Shown piece by piece: positions 53,799-63,353 of a stretch of DNA of 64,000 nt. Positions within the stretch are counted from its first letter, which is position 1; each line of letters starts with the position of its first letter. A program made the translations under genes and the position numbers. Source of the DNA: Paenibacillus sp. E222 (GTDB taxonomy: Bacteria; Bacillota; Bacilli; Paenibacillales; Paenibacillaceae). The notes beneath the pieces are model-generated. The model searched no databases and was not told where the DNA came from. It worked only from the letters and a program-made list of their open reading frames with translations. The stretch lies in NCBI RefSeq assembly GCF_013401555.1, contig NZ_CP058552.1, positions 682,001-746,000 on the forward strand, in the 5' to 3' direction.

Positions 53799-55294
53799 AT
53801 CCGCTCTTTCCCTCCTGCCATCAACAAGCTGATCTGTTCTTCTGTTGCTTCATCTGCCTTCAGTTCCCCGGCAATTCCGCCTTCATACATAACAATGATC
53901 CGATCCGATAATTGCAAAATCTCAGACAATTCAGAGGAAACGAGCAGAATACCCGCACCCTCATTCCGTTTGCGCAGCAATTCAGCGTGGATGGTCTCCA
54001 TCGCTCCGATGTCTACACCCCGTGTAGGTTCAGCCGCAATCAGAAACGGCGTATCCTGGGCAAACTCACGCGCAGCAATCAGCTTCTGCAGGTTACCGCC
54101 CGAAAGGAACTGTGCCTTTGTTTCCGCAGAACCCGTTTTGATGCTGAACTGCTTGATCCAGTTCTCCACCATGGTCCGTGCTGCCTTCGCTTTAATGATA
54201 CCGCGTGATTGGAGCCGGTGATGATGGCCCATCAGTCCATTTTCACGGACGCTCGCATCCTTCGCCGCTCCCCACATATAACGGTCTTCCGGGATATGGG
54301 CAAGTCCATGCTCCCGAATGCGCCGCACTGGCCAATTGGTTGTATCCTGCCCTGACAGCAGGACGCGTCCGCTATCTGCCTTGCGTAGACCCGCAATGAT
54401 CTGGATCAGTTCAGACTGGCCATTGCCGGAAATACCCGCGATTCCAACGATCTCGCCTTTCCGCACTTGCAGATGGATATCCTTGAGTGCAGAACGATCC
54501 TCTGCCCCTGACAGATTGACCGCTTCCACCTGAAGCACCGCTTCTCCCGGAACGGATGGCTGCTTGTCCATGCGAACCAGCTCACGACCTACCATCAAGC
54601 GGGACAATTCCTCTACATTCGTGTCTTTTGCTTCCAATGTACCTGTCACCTGACCATCCCGAAGAACCGTGATCCGGTCTGCCACATCCATAACTTCCTG
54701 CAGCTTGTGCGTGATCAATACGAAGGTTTTGCCCAGCTTGGCAAGGGACTTCATATTCGCGAGCAGTTCTTTCACTTCCAGCGGTGTCAGTACCGCTGAA
54801 GGTTCATCCAATATAATGATATCTGCGCCCTGATGCAGCACCTTGAGAATTTCAACACGCTGCTGCATGCCCAGAGGGCATTCAAATACTTTTTTCCACG
54901 GATCCACCGGCATGCCATACGTTCTGCCCAACTCATTCACCTGGGCCGCTGCCTGTTTGCGGTCAAATACACCTGCCGCAGACGGTTCACGCCCGATCAC
55001 GATGTTCTCGGCAACCGTAAAGGAAGGAAACAGCATGAAATGCTGGTGCACCATGCCGATACCGCTTGCCATGGCCTGAGACGGGGTAGCGAAGCTGACC
55101 TCGCGTCCACGAACTTTGATTGTGCCTGATGTCGGCTGCTCCATTCCGTACAACATACGCATCAGGGTTGTTTTACCAGCGCCGTTCTCACCCACGAGGG
55201 CATGAATCTCTCCTTCTCGCAAATTAAAACGGATGTCCCGGTTAGCGGTGAAGCCGCCGTATTTCTTCGTAATCTGCTCCATCTCCAACAGCAT
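53795..55294 (-). CDS. nupO: Nucleoside ABC transporter ATP-binding protein, double domain
   Basis: ATPase of 499 residues with two ABC domains. Domain 1: Walker A GENGAGKTT, Walker B IIILDEPSAVLTP. Domain 2: degenerate Walker A GISGNGQSE with signature FLSGGNLQKLIAAREF and DEP replaced by AAEPTRGVD. This asymmetry is typical of YufO/RbsA-type ATPases. Energises uptake of nucleosides. Confidence 0.92.
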   Translation of the reverse strand: MLLEMEQITKKYGGFTANRDIRFNLREGEIHALVGENGAGKTTLMRMLYGMEQPTSGTIKVRGREVSFATPSQAMASGIGMVHQHFMLFPSFTVAENIVIGREPSAAGVFDRKQAAAQVNELGRTYGMPVDPWKKVFECPLGMQQRVEILKVLHQGADIIILDEPSAVLTPLEVKELLANMKSLAKLGKTFVLITHKLQEVMDVADRITVLRDGQVTGTLEAKDTNVEELSRLMVGRELVRMDKQPSVPGEAVLQVEAVNLSGAEDRSALKDIHLQVRKGEIVGIAGISGNGQSELIQIIAGLRKADSGRVLLSGQDTTNWPVRRIREHGLAHIPEDRYMWGAAKDASVRENGLMGHHHRLQSRGIIKAKAARTMVENWIKQFSIKTGSAETKAQFLSGGNLQKLIAAREFAQDTPFLIAAEPTRGVDIGAMETIHAELLRKRNEGAGILLVSSELSEILQLSDRIIVMYEGGIAGELKADEATEEQISLLMAGGKERI

Positions 55295-55330
55295 ATCTCG
55301 CGTTCTCTCCTCTCGGTCTTAAATAGCAGC

Positions 55331-55353
55331 AAAACCGGCTGCCTGATCGGGCA
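55331..55353 (-). terminator. Hairpin between lipoprotein and ATPase genes
   Basis: AGCCGGCTGCC pairs with GGCAGCCGGTT around a 6-base loop, with TTTTGC after it. Likely attenuates the transporter genes relative to the binding lipoprotein. Confidence 0.75.
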
Positions 55354-55398
55354 GCCGGCTGATCAACTCCATCACTTCATCCTATGGGACAAAGAATA

Positions 55399-56430
55399 CT
55401 ATTGTTGCAAAGGATCTTTCACAACGATTTTGCCGGATACGATATCATCCTTGATCGCTTTAACCTTGTCGATAACCTCTTGTCCAACAAAAGCATTCAA
55501 TGGAGATTCGCTGTCACGTGTTACATACGTCAAGCCAACGCCATCTTCTTTCAAGCCGTAGTTCACAGCACCTGCTTTGAAGTTTCCTTCTACAAAATCC
55601 TTCACTGTCTGATAAGCAACCGTGTCGGTTGACTTCAATTGAGACAATACAATATGCTCCGGATCTTCAACGGTACGGTCTGTATCCTGACCGGAAGTAT
55701 AGAAGCCTTTTTCCTTCGCAGCTTCGAACACGCCCAGATCGCCTACAGCAGATGCTCCAGCGATGAAGTCAGCCCCTTTGCCGAATTGCACCAGCGCAAG
55801 CTCTTTTGCTTTGGCCGGGTCATTAAATCCACCAACGTAGTTCACGAGGAATTCCGCTTTTGGGTTAACCGATTCCAGACCAGCTTTGAAACCTTCTGTA
55901 TATTTCTTGATCAATGGAACGTCCATCGCGGCAATCATGCCGACTTTGTCTGTTTTTGTAGACAGTCCGGCAGCTGCACCAAGCAGGTACGCTCCTTCAT
56001 ATTCATGGAAACCAACGCTACGAACGTTAGGCAGATCAACCGTTGTGTCCACAATAGCAAAGGACTTGTCCGGGTTTTCAGCAGCCACTTTTTTCAATGC
56101 ATCTTCTGCCTGGAACGTTGCTGTAATAATCAGATCATAGTTTTCAGCAACTGCAGCACGCAGGTTTTGCTCAAATGCAGCCGGGTCAGTCGATTCAATC
56201 GTCTTGGTATCTACCTTGAATTCCTCGCCTGCTTTTTTGAAACCTTCATCCATCTGTACGAAGAACGGGTTAACCCCGATTTTTTCAGGAAGTACAAGGG
56301 CCATGCGCAGTGATTTCTCACTATCGCCACCTTGGGCCGATTGTTCGTCTTTGGAAGCAGAATTTCCACAAGCCGCCAGTAAAATAGCCAACATGATGAT
56401 CGATAAGACGAACGATAAACCTCTTTTCAT
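55399..56430 (-). CDS. nupN: Nucleoside-binding BMP-family lipoprotein
   Basis: Binding lipoprotein of about 343 residues; the signal ends ILLAAC. BMP/PnrA landmarks: NPFFVQMDEGFKKAGEEF, EYEGAYLLGAAAGLSTKTDKVGMIAAMDVPLIKKYTEGFKAG and GKGADFIAGASAVGDLGVFEAAKEKGFYTSGQDTD. ATG 56430 follows AAGGGG at about ten bases; GTG 56451 is less likely. Ligand expected to be guanosine, adenosine or uridine. First gene of the nupNOPQ-yuiH-phosphorylase unit. Confidence 0.92.
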   Translation of the reverse strand: MKRGLSFVLSIIMLAILLAACGNSASKDEQSAQGGDSEKSLRMALVLPEKIGVNPFFVQMDEGFKKAGEEFKVDTKTIESTDPAAFEQNLRAAVAENYDLIITATFQAEDALKKVAAENPDKSFAIVDTTVDLPNVRSVGFHEYEGAYLLGAAAGLSTKTDKVGMIAAMDVPLIKKYTEGFKAGLESVNPKAEFLVNYVGGFNDPAKAKELALVQFGKGADFIAGASAVGDLGVFEAAKEKGFYTSGQDTDRTVEDPEHIVLSQLKSTDTVAYQTVKDFVEGNFKAGAVNYGLKEDGVGLTYVTRDSESPLNAFVGQEVIDKVKAIKDDIVSGKIVVKDPLQQ

Positions 56431-56466
56431 TTTGAAAATTCCCCTTTTCACTATTCTTTTTTTATA

Positions 56467-56496
56467 ATCCTAGCGGATACTGTCGATCCTTGTCAA
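56467..56496 (-). promoter_or_regulatory. Sigma-A promoter of the nucleoside-uptake operon
   Basis: TTGACA (56491-56496), 18 bp, TAGGAT (56467-56472) on the minus strand, about 30 bp before the lipoprotein start. Confidence 0.65.
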
Positions 56497-56707
56497 TAAA
56501 TCTTTGAGCGTATACACTAAATGGAATATAATAGTTGATTTGCCTTCCATAAAGCCTCCGAAGCCTCTCTATACCAAGGTTTTTTCCGTTGACATCCAGA
56601 GCTGCTCCATGCTAAAGTCAATCCAATTATTATATTCAGATAGGATTTGTCAGAATTATAACCCGATCTTCTTTATTTTCCAACCCTATTTTGAGGAGGC
56701 TATTCAT

Positions 56708-58150
56708 ATGAAAAAAATCACCCAGATCACATTGGCCGCTCTGCTTGCCGCTCCGGTTACACTCGGCAGCCTCAGCTTGCCTGCTTCGGCATCCGCAGCA
56801 TCCGCCATTCCAACCGGACAAACTCCCTCGCAAGCAGTTAAAGGACCAGTAGCACAAGCTCCTTCAGTCTATACTGAGAGTGCGGCCGATTACGCCCAAT
56901 TCCTGCAAGCCAAATACAATATCCAATTGCCGAAGCAGTTAACAAAGGGGGACTTCATCAAGGCGGTTGCTTCCATTTTTGAAGCCGATCAAGCTGCTCC
57001 GGCTACAGATGAAGCAAGTGACAGTGAAGTCAAGGCTCCGGCCTTCACTGATCTGAACTCGAGTGATTCTGCGTATAAAGCTGCCGTTTCTTTATATAAC
57101 AACGGCATCCTATCCGGTACGGAAGTGCGTGCCAATGACAAACTTAGCACTTATGCCGCTGTTTTCATCGCAATCAAAGCAGCCGGATTCAAAGAGCTGG
57201 CCTATACATACCCTGAAGACAAAACAGCGAAGGCACTCGCGAAACTTGGCATTAGCTCAGGACGCGTTCAGGGACAAGCTGCGCAAGAACTGGCCGCTGC
57301 CATTGATACCGGTCTGATCCCGGAAAGTCTGTACCCCGCTCTCCGTAAGGGCGGCGAAGCAAGTTCCGATTTTGCCAACATTTTGCTTGGACGGGTATTA
57401 ACCAGTCAGGGAAAATATAAAAATGAAATTGGCCGCTCCGGCGACGCTGACATTTACTCCAAATTGTACGCTGCCTATCGCACCGCTGATTTAATAGAAG
57501 CACCGGAACTGCGGACCATTGTGGATCAAGCACTGCGGAATGATCTCGTCACTGGTTACAATCTTAAGGATAGTCGCTTTGATTCCAACTTCATCGATGA
57601 ACTGACTTTAACTTACGGACATGATGATATTAAACACGCGGTGCAGTTAATTGGACTGTTGCGCAGCGAAGGCATTGATGCTGACGTACAGTTCCAGCCG
57701 AAGACATCTGCCTTCATTTATTTGAAGGAATGGGGAGAGCCCAAGGAAACACCGGATTACAAAGTAACCCAGATCGAGAATGGCAACTACATCGCTTACG
57801 CCAAAGAGTATGACATTCAGTTCGAGTTCAATAACACAGCGGACAAAGCCCGCTTCAACGACATTATATTGAAGTACGCCAAAAAGAATAGCGATGACAC
57901 CTCCGCCTTGATTCATGCTTCCTGGTGGCAGCCGCTGTATTATTCGCCAACTGCTCTGGCGGAATATCCGGTCATTGCCAACAATAAAATTTCACTTGGC
58001 AACTATTACGCACAATCCTTCTCCCTTAAAGAGAATTCCAAGGTGATTCAGGAAGGATTCCGTAAGCTCGCCCCTGATGCGGACATATCCAGTTACACCT
58101 TCTGGGTTGACCATCCGTTCTTCAATTATCTGAACGGAGAATCAGAATAA
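56708..58150 (+). CDS. Secreted protein with S-layer-homology-like N-terminal region
   Basis: Exported protein of 480 residues starting at ATG 56708 (GAGGAGG upstream). Signal peptide MKKITQITLAALLAAPVTLG... ends near SASAASA. Residues ~45-150 (LTKGDFIKAVASIFEAD, FTDLNSSDSAYKAAVSLYNNGILSGTEVRANDKLSTYAAVFIAIKA) resemble weak SLH repeats. The C-terminal ~300 residues (TLTYGHDDIKHAVQLIGLLRSEGIDADVQFQPKTSAFIYLKEWG...) I do not recognise. It could be a cell-surface protein; function unknown. Confidence 0.78.
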   Translation: MKKITQITLAALLAAPVTLGSLSLPASASAASAIPTGQTPSQAVKGPVAQAPSVYTESAADYAQFLQAKYNIQLPKQLTKGDFIKAVASIFEADQAAPATDEASDSEVKAPAFTDLNSSDSAYKAAVSLYNNGILSGTEVRANDKLSTYAAVFIAIKAAGFKELAYTYPEDKTAKALAKLGISSGRVQGQAAQELAAAIDTGLIPESLYPALRKGGEASSDFANILLGRVLTSQGKYKNEIGRSGDADIYSKLYAAYRTADLIEAPELRTIVDQALRNDLVTGYNLKDSRFDSNFIDELTLTYGHDDIKHAVQLIGLLRSEGIDADVQFQPKTSAFIYLKEWGEPKETPDYKVTQIENGNYIAYAKEYDIQFEFNNTADKARFNDIILKYAKKNSDDTSALIHASWWQPLYYSPTALAEYPVIANNKISLGNYYAQSFSLKENSKVIQEGFRKLAPDADISSYTFWVDHPFFNYLNGESE

Positions 58151-58200
58151 ACTGAACAAATATCAAGTGCATTAAAGCTCGCATTTTGACACAATATAAA

Positions 58201-58259
58201 GCCGACTTTACCGAACTTTACAATGGATTCGACCCATTTGTTCGTAAAGGCGGTTTTTT
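58201..58259 (+). terminator. Terminator of the secreted SLH-like gene
   Basis: GCCGACTTTACCGAAC pairs with GTTCGTAAAGGCGG across a ~23-base loop and is followed by TTTTTT. Confidence 0.82.
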
Positions 58260-58388
58260 GCTTATTTTTTTGCAAATTTCTTCTAAAAAAATATTTTTCA
58301 TTGCAGGATTTACCAGTAAAAGGTCGAATAACATAGGTACATAAACACGCAATCACATTTACACATATCTGTAAGACAGGAGTTAATC

Positions 58389-59021
58389 ATGGTATACGAC
58401 GGCATTCTGCTCGGCTTGATCGTTGGACTGTTCCGGGGAGGATTTCGGTATGGTCTCCACCAGTTTGCAGCACTCAAGCTGCGAGGCGGATGGATTTTCC
58501 CGCTGTTGCTGCTGGCCCAGTTCTTCATCTTTTTCTTGCAGGAAAGGCTTGATTGGGTTGCATCCATCAATGGATACCTGTTTGCTGCCGTTTATGTCAC
58601 AGGTCTGGCATTTTTGTGGCTTAATCGACATTACAAGGGTTTTACGCTGATCTGGATCGGTGTCTTTCTCAATTTCATCGTCATGGCGGTGAACGGTGGG
58701 CGTATGCCTGTTTCCGTGGACGCCTCGGCTGTTCTTGGGCCCTATTATGTGGACATGCTGCGCGAAGGCGGAGCCGTATCAAAGCATTATATGATGGATG
58801 CTTCCACACATCTTTCGTTTCTAGGTGATATCATCCCGCTGTCCAGCCCTTATCCGCGGACCCAGGTAATCAGCATCGGCGATGTGGTCATGAACATTGG
58901 CATATTCCTGTTTATCCAGTACATGATGGTGAATCGAACCAGAGATGCTCTGCAGCCAGTTAATTCAATCAGGCCTGAAGAGATTCGGACAGACTCCAAG
59001 GAAGGGAGGTCTTTTCCATGA
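58389..59021 (+). CDS. DUF5317 family membrane protein
   Basis: Membrane protein of 210 residues with about five or six helices. Runs such as VAGIN-like KLRGGWIFPLLLLAQFFIFFLQ, LFLNFIVMAVNGGRMPVS and LGDIIPLSSPYPRTQVISIGDVVMNIGIFLFIQYMM characterise DUF5317; function is not established. ACAGGAG precedes the ATG. Its stop overlaps the start of a 34-residue membrane peptide. Confidence 0.82.
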   Translation: MVYDGILLGLIVGLFRGGFRYGLHQFAALKLRGGWIFPLLLLAQFFIFFLQERLDWVASINGYLFAAVYVTGLAFLWLNRHYKGFTLIWIGVFLNFIVMAVNGGRMPVSVDASAVLGPYYVDMLREGGAVSKHYMMDASTHLSFLGDIIPLSSPYPRTQVISIGDVVMNIGIFLFIQYMMVNRTRDALQPVNSIRPEEIRTDSKEGRSFP

Positions 59022-59122
59022 AAAAATTCGAAGGCATTAAATATTCCCGTCTCGTCATCAACGCAATCATCGTAGCTTCTGTCGTTGTTGCATTGACTTC
59101 GGGATACAAGTTGGGCGGCTAG
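59018..59122 (+). CDS. 34-residue membrane peptide, translationally coupled to DUF5317
   Basis: ATG at 59018 overlaps the DUF5317 stop (ATGA), with GGGAGG eight bases upstream. The product MKKFEGIKYSRLVINAI continues into IVASVVVALTSGYKLGG: a basic cap, one helix and a short tail. A terminator follows 25 bp after its stop, so it closes the operon. Too short for family assignment; could assist the upstream membrane protein. Confidence 0.75.
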   Translation: MKKFEGIKYSRLVINAIIVASVVVALTSGYKLGG

Positions 59123-59147
59123 TACATATACTTCGCCAACCAAGACA

Positions 59148-59173
59148 AACAGGCTGCCAGCGGCCTGTTTTTT
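59148..59173 (+). terminator. Terminator of the DUF5317 operon
   Basis: AACAGGC and GCCTGTT flank an 8-base loop, followed by TTTT. Confidence 0.85.
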
Positions 59174-59275
59174 CTTTCTGGATTTTTGGGAGGTAACTTG
59201 TTATGTTATACATCAATATAGTACAAGCCGATATATTCACATCAAGAGCAGACTAAACCAAGCAGGAGAATTTTT

Positions 59276-61108
59276 ATGAACTTTATTCGTAACCTTATCC
59301 ATAAAGCAGATCGAAGCAGCATGTATGTCGTGTTGCTTAGCTGCACGGGCATCGGTATTTTTCTGTATATGAACAAGTGGTCTTATCTCCATCTATCCGC
59401 TGAAGAATGGGTAATGGTATACACGATGCTCGGTGCGGCGCTGATTTTGGATTACTTCACGTTTCAAATTCCGCCCAAAGGCAATCAGCAATCCATGGAC
59501 TCTTCCGTGTACCTCGCCTCTATCTTCATGTTTGGTGGTGCATTCAGTCTGTCTGTACTGCTGCCCGTTTCCCTCATTCTGTTAATCAAGGACCGCAAAC
59601 TCACCTGGTGGAAACATATCGTCAATTTCAGCATTTACAGCCTTATGATTGCTGGAGCTGCTTATGTATTTACTTGGACTGGAGGAATTCCAGGAGCACT
59701 GGATGGATATAACCTGCTGCCCTATTTTGCGGCACTTGCAGCCTACTTCATCATTAATACAATCACGCTCGGCCTGTTCTTTCATTTCTCAACAAAGGAT
59801 GCTTTACAGCAGATGAAGCGTGTGTTCGTTACCGAATCACTGCTCGTCTATTTATGTACATTGATTTTGGCACTTGTGCTGACCATTCTCGTTGTGCATA
59901 ACGGCGTTCTCGGCCTGCTGCTCTATCTCAGTCTTAGCATTCTACTATCGCATGCGTTCAAACAGCTGTTTGTGATGTATCAGAGTATTGAGGAAAAGGC
60001 GAATACGGATCAACGCACAGGTTTGTTTAACCACAGCCATTTTGAAAGTATGCTGGAAAGCGAGCTTGCTAACGCCCGTTCCCAGGGAACCCCGCTTTCA
60101 CTGGGACTCATCGATATTGATGATTTCAAAAAATACAACGACCGCTTCGGTCATCTCCAGGGTGACAGCCTGCTGGCTCTTCTGGGAGATTTCCTCAATC
60201 GGAAGACGGAAGGTACTCCGGTCACCGCCTTTCGTTACGGCGGAGAAGAGTTCACCTTACTCATGCCAGGCATGGACCTGGACGAGGCTTATGCGTTCAT
60301 GAACAAGCTGCGCAAGCAGCTGAACGATACACCTTTTGAAGGAGTTGAAGTGTTTCCGCACGGCTGTCTCTCGTTCTCCGCGGGTGTTGCACGTTATGAG
60401 GTCGATATGTACAACAAGTCACAACTTGTAGATCAGGCGGATAAAGCGCTGTATTATGCCAAAAAGCAGGGCAAAAACAATGTGCATCGCCACGGCAGTA
60501 ACGACGGCATGGAGCAAGAGATTGATCTGGTGCAGGATGTGCGAGACATTGAGCAGCAGCTCAACTTGTTCAGATATAAGGATATGGATACATTCAAACA
60601 TTCCAAACGCGTATATAAGTATGCTCTCGATATAAGTGAGCTGCTGGAACTCGATAATGTGGAGAAGCGCAATTTTGTACTGGGCGCATTGATTCATGAC
60701 ATCGGAAAGCTTGAAATTCCGTGGTCCATCCTGAATAAGAAAGAAAAGCTCACCGCTGAAGAATGGGAAACGATCAAGGGCCATGTCACCTGGGGCAAAA
60801 AAATGGCCATGACCAACGAGCGTTTTGCCGATCTCATTCCCTATATTGAATTGCATCATGAACGGTATGACGGGGCAGGCTACCCTTATGGTCTGAAAGG
60901 CTGTGAGATTCCCAGGCTGTGCCGGATGCTCACGGTCATTGATTCCTTTGATGCAATGACGACGGAGCGGCCGTATCAGGAAACGAAAAATGTGGATGAA
61001 GCGATCAAGGAACTGAAGATGTGCTCCGGTTCTCAGTTCGATCCCGAGCTAGCCGAACTGTTCATCCGATATATTCAGACACGAACGGTGCAGCAACAAC
61101 TTGTGTAA
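59276..61108 (+). CDS. Membrane c-di-GMP enzyme with GGDEF and HD-GYP domains
   Basis: Protein of 610 residues. Seven or eight N-terminal helices (to about 230) form a membrane sensor. A GGDEF domain (about 235-400) has RYGGEEF at about residue 321, the catalytic variant. An HD-GYP domain follows (about 420-600): HDIGK near residue 474 and HHERYDGAGYPYGLKG. Both halves appear competent, so the protein might make and degrade c-di-GMP under signal control; actual balance cannot be read. AGGAG precedes the ATG. Confidence 0.92.
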   Translation: MNFIRNLIHKADRSSMYVVLLSCTGIGIFLYMNKWSYLHLSAEEWVMVYTMLGAALILDYFTFQIPPKGNQQSMDSSVYLASIFMFGGAFSLSVLLPVSLILLIKDRKLTWWKHIVNFSIYSLMIAGAAYVFTWTGGIPGALDGYNLLPYFAALAAYFIINTITLGLFFHFSTKDALQQMKRVFVTESLLVYLCTLILALVLTILVVHNGVLGLLLYLSLSILLSHAFKQLFVMYQSIEEKANTDQRTGLFNHSHFESMLESELANARSQGTPLSLGLIDIDDFKKYNDRFGHLQGDSLLALLGDFLNRKTEGTPVTAFRYGGEEFTLLMPGMDLDEAYAFMNKLRKQLNDTPFEGVEVFPHGCLSFSAGVARYEVDMYNKSQLVDQADKALYYAKKQGKNNVHRHGSNDGMEQEIDLVQDVRDIEQQLNLFRYKDMDTFKHSKRVYKYALDISELLELDNVEKRNFVLGALIHDIGKLEIPWSILNKKEKLTAEEWETIKGHVTWGKKMAMTNERFADLIPYIELHHERYDGAGYPYGLKGCEIPRLCRMLTVIDSFDAMTTERPYQETKNVDEAIKELKMCSGSQFDPELAELFIRYIQTRTVQQQLV

Positions 61109-61139
61109 CACCTCAGAAATCCCCCTTAAAAAGCCAAAA

Positions 61140-61170
61140 GCGCTACCCCCGGCCGAATCGGGGATAGCGC
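61140..61170. terminator. Hairpin between the GGDEF/HD-GYP gene and the small convergent gene
   Basis: GCGCTA-CCCC pairs with GGGG-A-TAGCGC with one bulge. T-rich tails occur on both strands (CATTTTCA on plus; CTTTTGGCTTTTT on minus). Confidence 0.75.
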
Positions 61171-61235
61171 CATTTTCATGTTCATCATAGAGTAAATCAT
61201 GCACCAGATTATTTCATTCTTGTGCAGATTCTGCG

Positions 61236-61403
61236 TTATCGAGTGGTATTCATCTCATGTGAAGTCTGATGCAGCTCTTTAATCATCTGCTGCAAAAACA
61301 TGTTATCCTGACGACTGATTCCGTGCTGATTGTCTTGAAGAAGCATTTGATGAATGTTCTTCTTAAGCAACTCGCTGCGACGTTCCAATACCTCTTGATT
61401 CAT
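61236..61403 (-). CDS. Small helical protein of unknown function
   Basis: A 55-residue charged, entirely helical-looking protein (MNQEVLERRSELLKKNIHQM...). It has an R/E-rich first helix and a second, Q/H-rich helix (NMFLQQMIKELHQTSHEM). It lacks the SQELD motif of Spo0E phosphatases. AAGGAG lies 13 bases upstream, rather far. No family recognised. Confidence 0.55.
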   Translation of the reverse strand: MNQEVLERRSELLKKNIHQMLLQDNQHGISRQDNMFLQQMIKELHQTSHEMNTTR

Positions 61404-61705
61404 GTTGTTGCGTTCACTCCTTAACATCTTTTGTAATAAATTTGCGTTCTATATAAGTATAGAGGACCTCCTCCAATAGGGAAAATGGATGCAGCCCCGC
61501 TCATCTGTACTCATCAAGGCTCACCCTGCGTGACATAATTTCACCCCGTATTGTTCTTAGATATCCTTCTAAATGCTCCCTTATCCACCCGAGGTTCCTC
61601 CGAAGAAAGCCAGACTAGGGTCTGAAGCAAGCATGCGTTATAATGGTGCCAACCCTTGAAACGGATACATATAAGTGGACCTTATATCAAAGGAGCTCTG
61701 TATTC

Positions 61706-62536
61706 ATGTCATACAAACAGATTAAATGGATGATTCTGCTGGTCCCCACATTTACGGTTGGTCTCTGGGAATACATCCGTCACCAATTTTTGATGCCGTA
61801 CCTCTCCATGGATGTGGGTAACTGGCTTACCCCTCTAATCCTTTACCTCATAAGCGTCACCTTGCTAAGTCGCTTATTCAACATGCTGGAGAGTGCCAGG
61901 GCCGCTCTGGAGCAGGAGCGTGCTTCCAAAGTGGCACTCGAAGCTCGGGACCAACTGGCCCGCGAGCTTCACGACGGCATCTCGCAGTCTCTTTTTCTCT
62001 TGTCGGTAAAAACAGACAAAGCCGAGCGCAGTTTGGCTGGAAGTGGTCACGAGAATGAAATTCAGGAAATACGCAAAACCGTACACGAGGTCAACGCTTA
62101 CGTACGGCAGGCCATCGCCCAGCTCCGCTACGTCCCTGGACAAGCGGCAGTACCGGAGGGAACTTCCCTGCTGTCACAGGTGGAATTGCTCATAGAGGAG
62201 ACGGTTCCTTCGGCGCATCTGGCATGGGATCTGGACAGCACCTTTTTCTCCCCCAAGGAGCAGGTAGAACTGCTCGCCTGCATTCGGGAAGCACTGCTTA
62301 ATGTACGCAAACATGCCCGGGCTACAGATATTCGGGTGATTGCAGAAGGGACTCCTTTTGCCTGGTCGATCTTCATTCAGGATAACGGTATTGGTGTGAG
62401 CGGTGATCCACTGCACCTGAAGGATCGGTACGGCCTGCGAATTACGAAGGAACGTGCAGCTCAGATGGGCTGGTCTTTCGCCCTTGATTCAAGGCCTGGT
62501 TACACACGAATAACCATTGGAAAGGGGCATGCTTAA
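61706..62536 (+). CDS. Sensor histidine kinase, NarL/DesK type
   Basis: Kinase of about 276 residues from ATG 61706 (AAAGGAG upstream). Two helices at about 9-25 and 38-60, then a coiled coil and a HisKA_3 domain with the phospho-acceptor His89 in ARELHDGISQSLF. The ATPase domain shows REALLNVRKHARA (N-box) and DNGIGVSG. It pairs with the response regulator two bases downstream. The signal is unknown; very short extracellular loop suggests membrane-intrinsic sensing. Confidence 0.88.
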   Translation: MSYKQIKWMILLVPTFTVGLWEYIRHQFLMPYLSMDVGNWLTPLILYLISVTLLSRLFNMLESARAALEQERASKVALEARDQLARELHDGISQSLFLLSVKTDKAERSLAGSGHENEIQEIRKTVHEVNAYVRQAIAQLRYVPGQAAVPEGTSLLSQVELLIEETVPSAHLAWDLDSTFFSPKEQVELLACIREALLNVRKHARATDIRVIAEGTPFAWSIFIQDNGIGVSGDPLHLKDRYGLRITKERAAQMGWSFALDSRPGYTRITIGKGHA

Positions 62537-62537
62537 T

Positions 62538-63194
62538 ATGGAACTTGTACGGGTATTGGTCGTCGATGATCACGCACATGCGCGTGAGGCGATCTGCAGT
62601 ATTTTATCCGAGGACAGCCTGTTTGAGGTTATTGGTACCGCTTCGACTGGACTGGAGGCGCTGGAGCTTACCGGGCAATGGATGCCCGATCTTATTCTGA
62701 TGGACGTGCAGATGCCGGATATGGATGGGCTGGAAGCCACCCGCCAGATCAAACTGCGCTTTCCGTATGTCATTATCGTCATGGTTACTATATCGGATGA
62801 TGTCACGTACCTGTTCGAAGCGCTGAAGCAGGGGGCCCAGGGATATTTGCTCAAAAATCTGGCTCCCTCCACCTGGCTTGAATACCTTCGCGCCATCGTC
62901 AGTGATGATGCACCCCTGAGCAAGGAGCTTGCCTATCGAATCCTCCAGGAGTTCCCTGCGCCTCGCACGGAGGATGTACCCGATAATCCGCTGACTACGC
63001 GGGAGCTTGAGATCCTGCAATGGGTATCTGCGGGATATACCAACCGTGAGATTGCCGACCAACTTGGCATTTCGGACCAAACGGTTAAAAATCATCTGAA
63101 GAATATTTTACAGAAACTGCATCTCGAAAATCGTGTGCAATTAACCCGCTATGCATTGGAAAGCGGACTCGCAGGCCGTAAGCTGCGTAAATAG
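62538..63194 (+). CDS. Response regulator, NarL/LuxR family
   Basis: Regulator of about 218 residues. Receiver: Asp10-Asp11, phospho-acceptor Asp56 (LILMDVQMPDMDG), conserved Lys in YLLKN. C-terminal LuxR HTH: LTTRELEILQWVSAGYTNREIADQLGISDQTVKNHLKNILQKL. Start at ATG 62538, just after the kinase stop, with AAGGGG upstream. Target unknown; the following copper protein gene is a possible one. Confidence 0.92.
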   Translation: MELVRVLVVDDHAHAREAICSILSEDSLFEVIGTASTGLEALELTGQWMPDLILMDVQMPDMDGLEATRQIKLRFPYVIIVMVTISDDVTYLFEALKQGAQGYLLKNLAPSTWLEYLRAIVSDDAPLSKELAYRILQEFPAPRTEDVPDNPLTTRELEILQWVSAGYTNREIADQLGISDQTVKNHLKNILQKLHLENRVQLTRYALESGLAGRKLRK

Positions 63195-63353
63195 CAGGGC
63201 ATTCATGTTTTTGTCACAATTCCATGGATCATTTCGTTTTTTTATAGCCCAATGTAGTCATACGGTGTTATTTTGGACAAAGTTATAATGGTATAGATTG
63301 TGCTCAGATAACAAAGAATGACTTACAATTCTAGACCTAAGGGTGATGATTTT

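Noticed and set aside
61236-61403. Spo0E-type phosphatase
   Set aside because: The SQELD signature is missing and the helices do not align.
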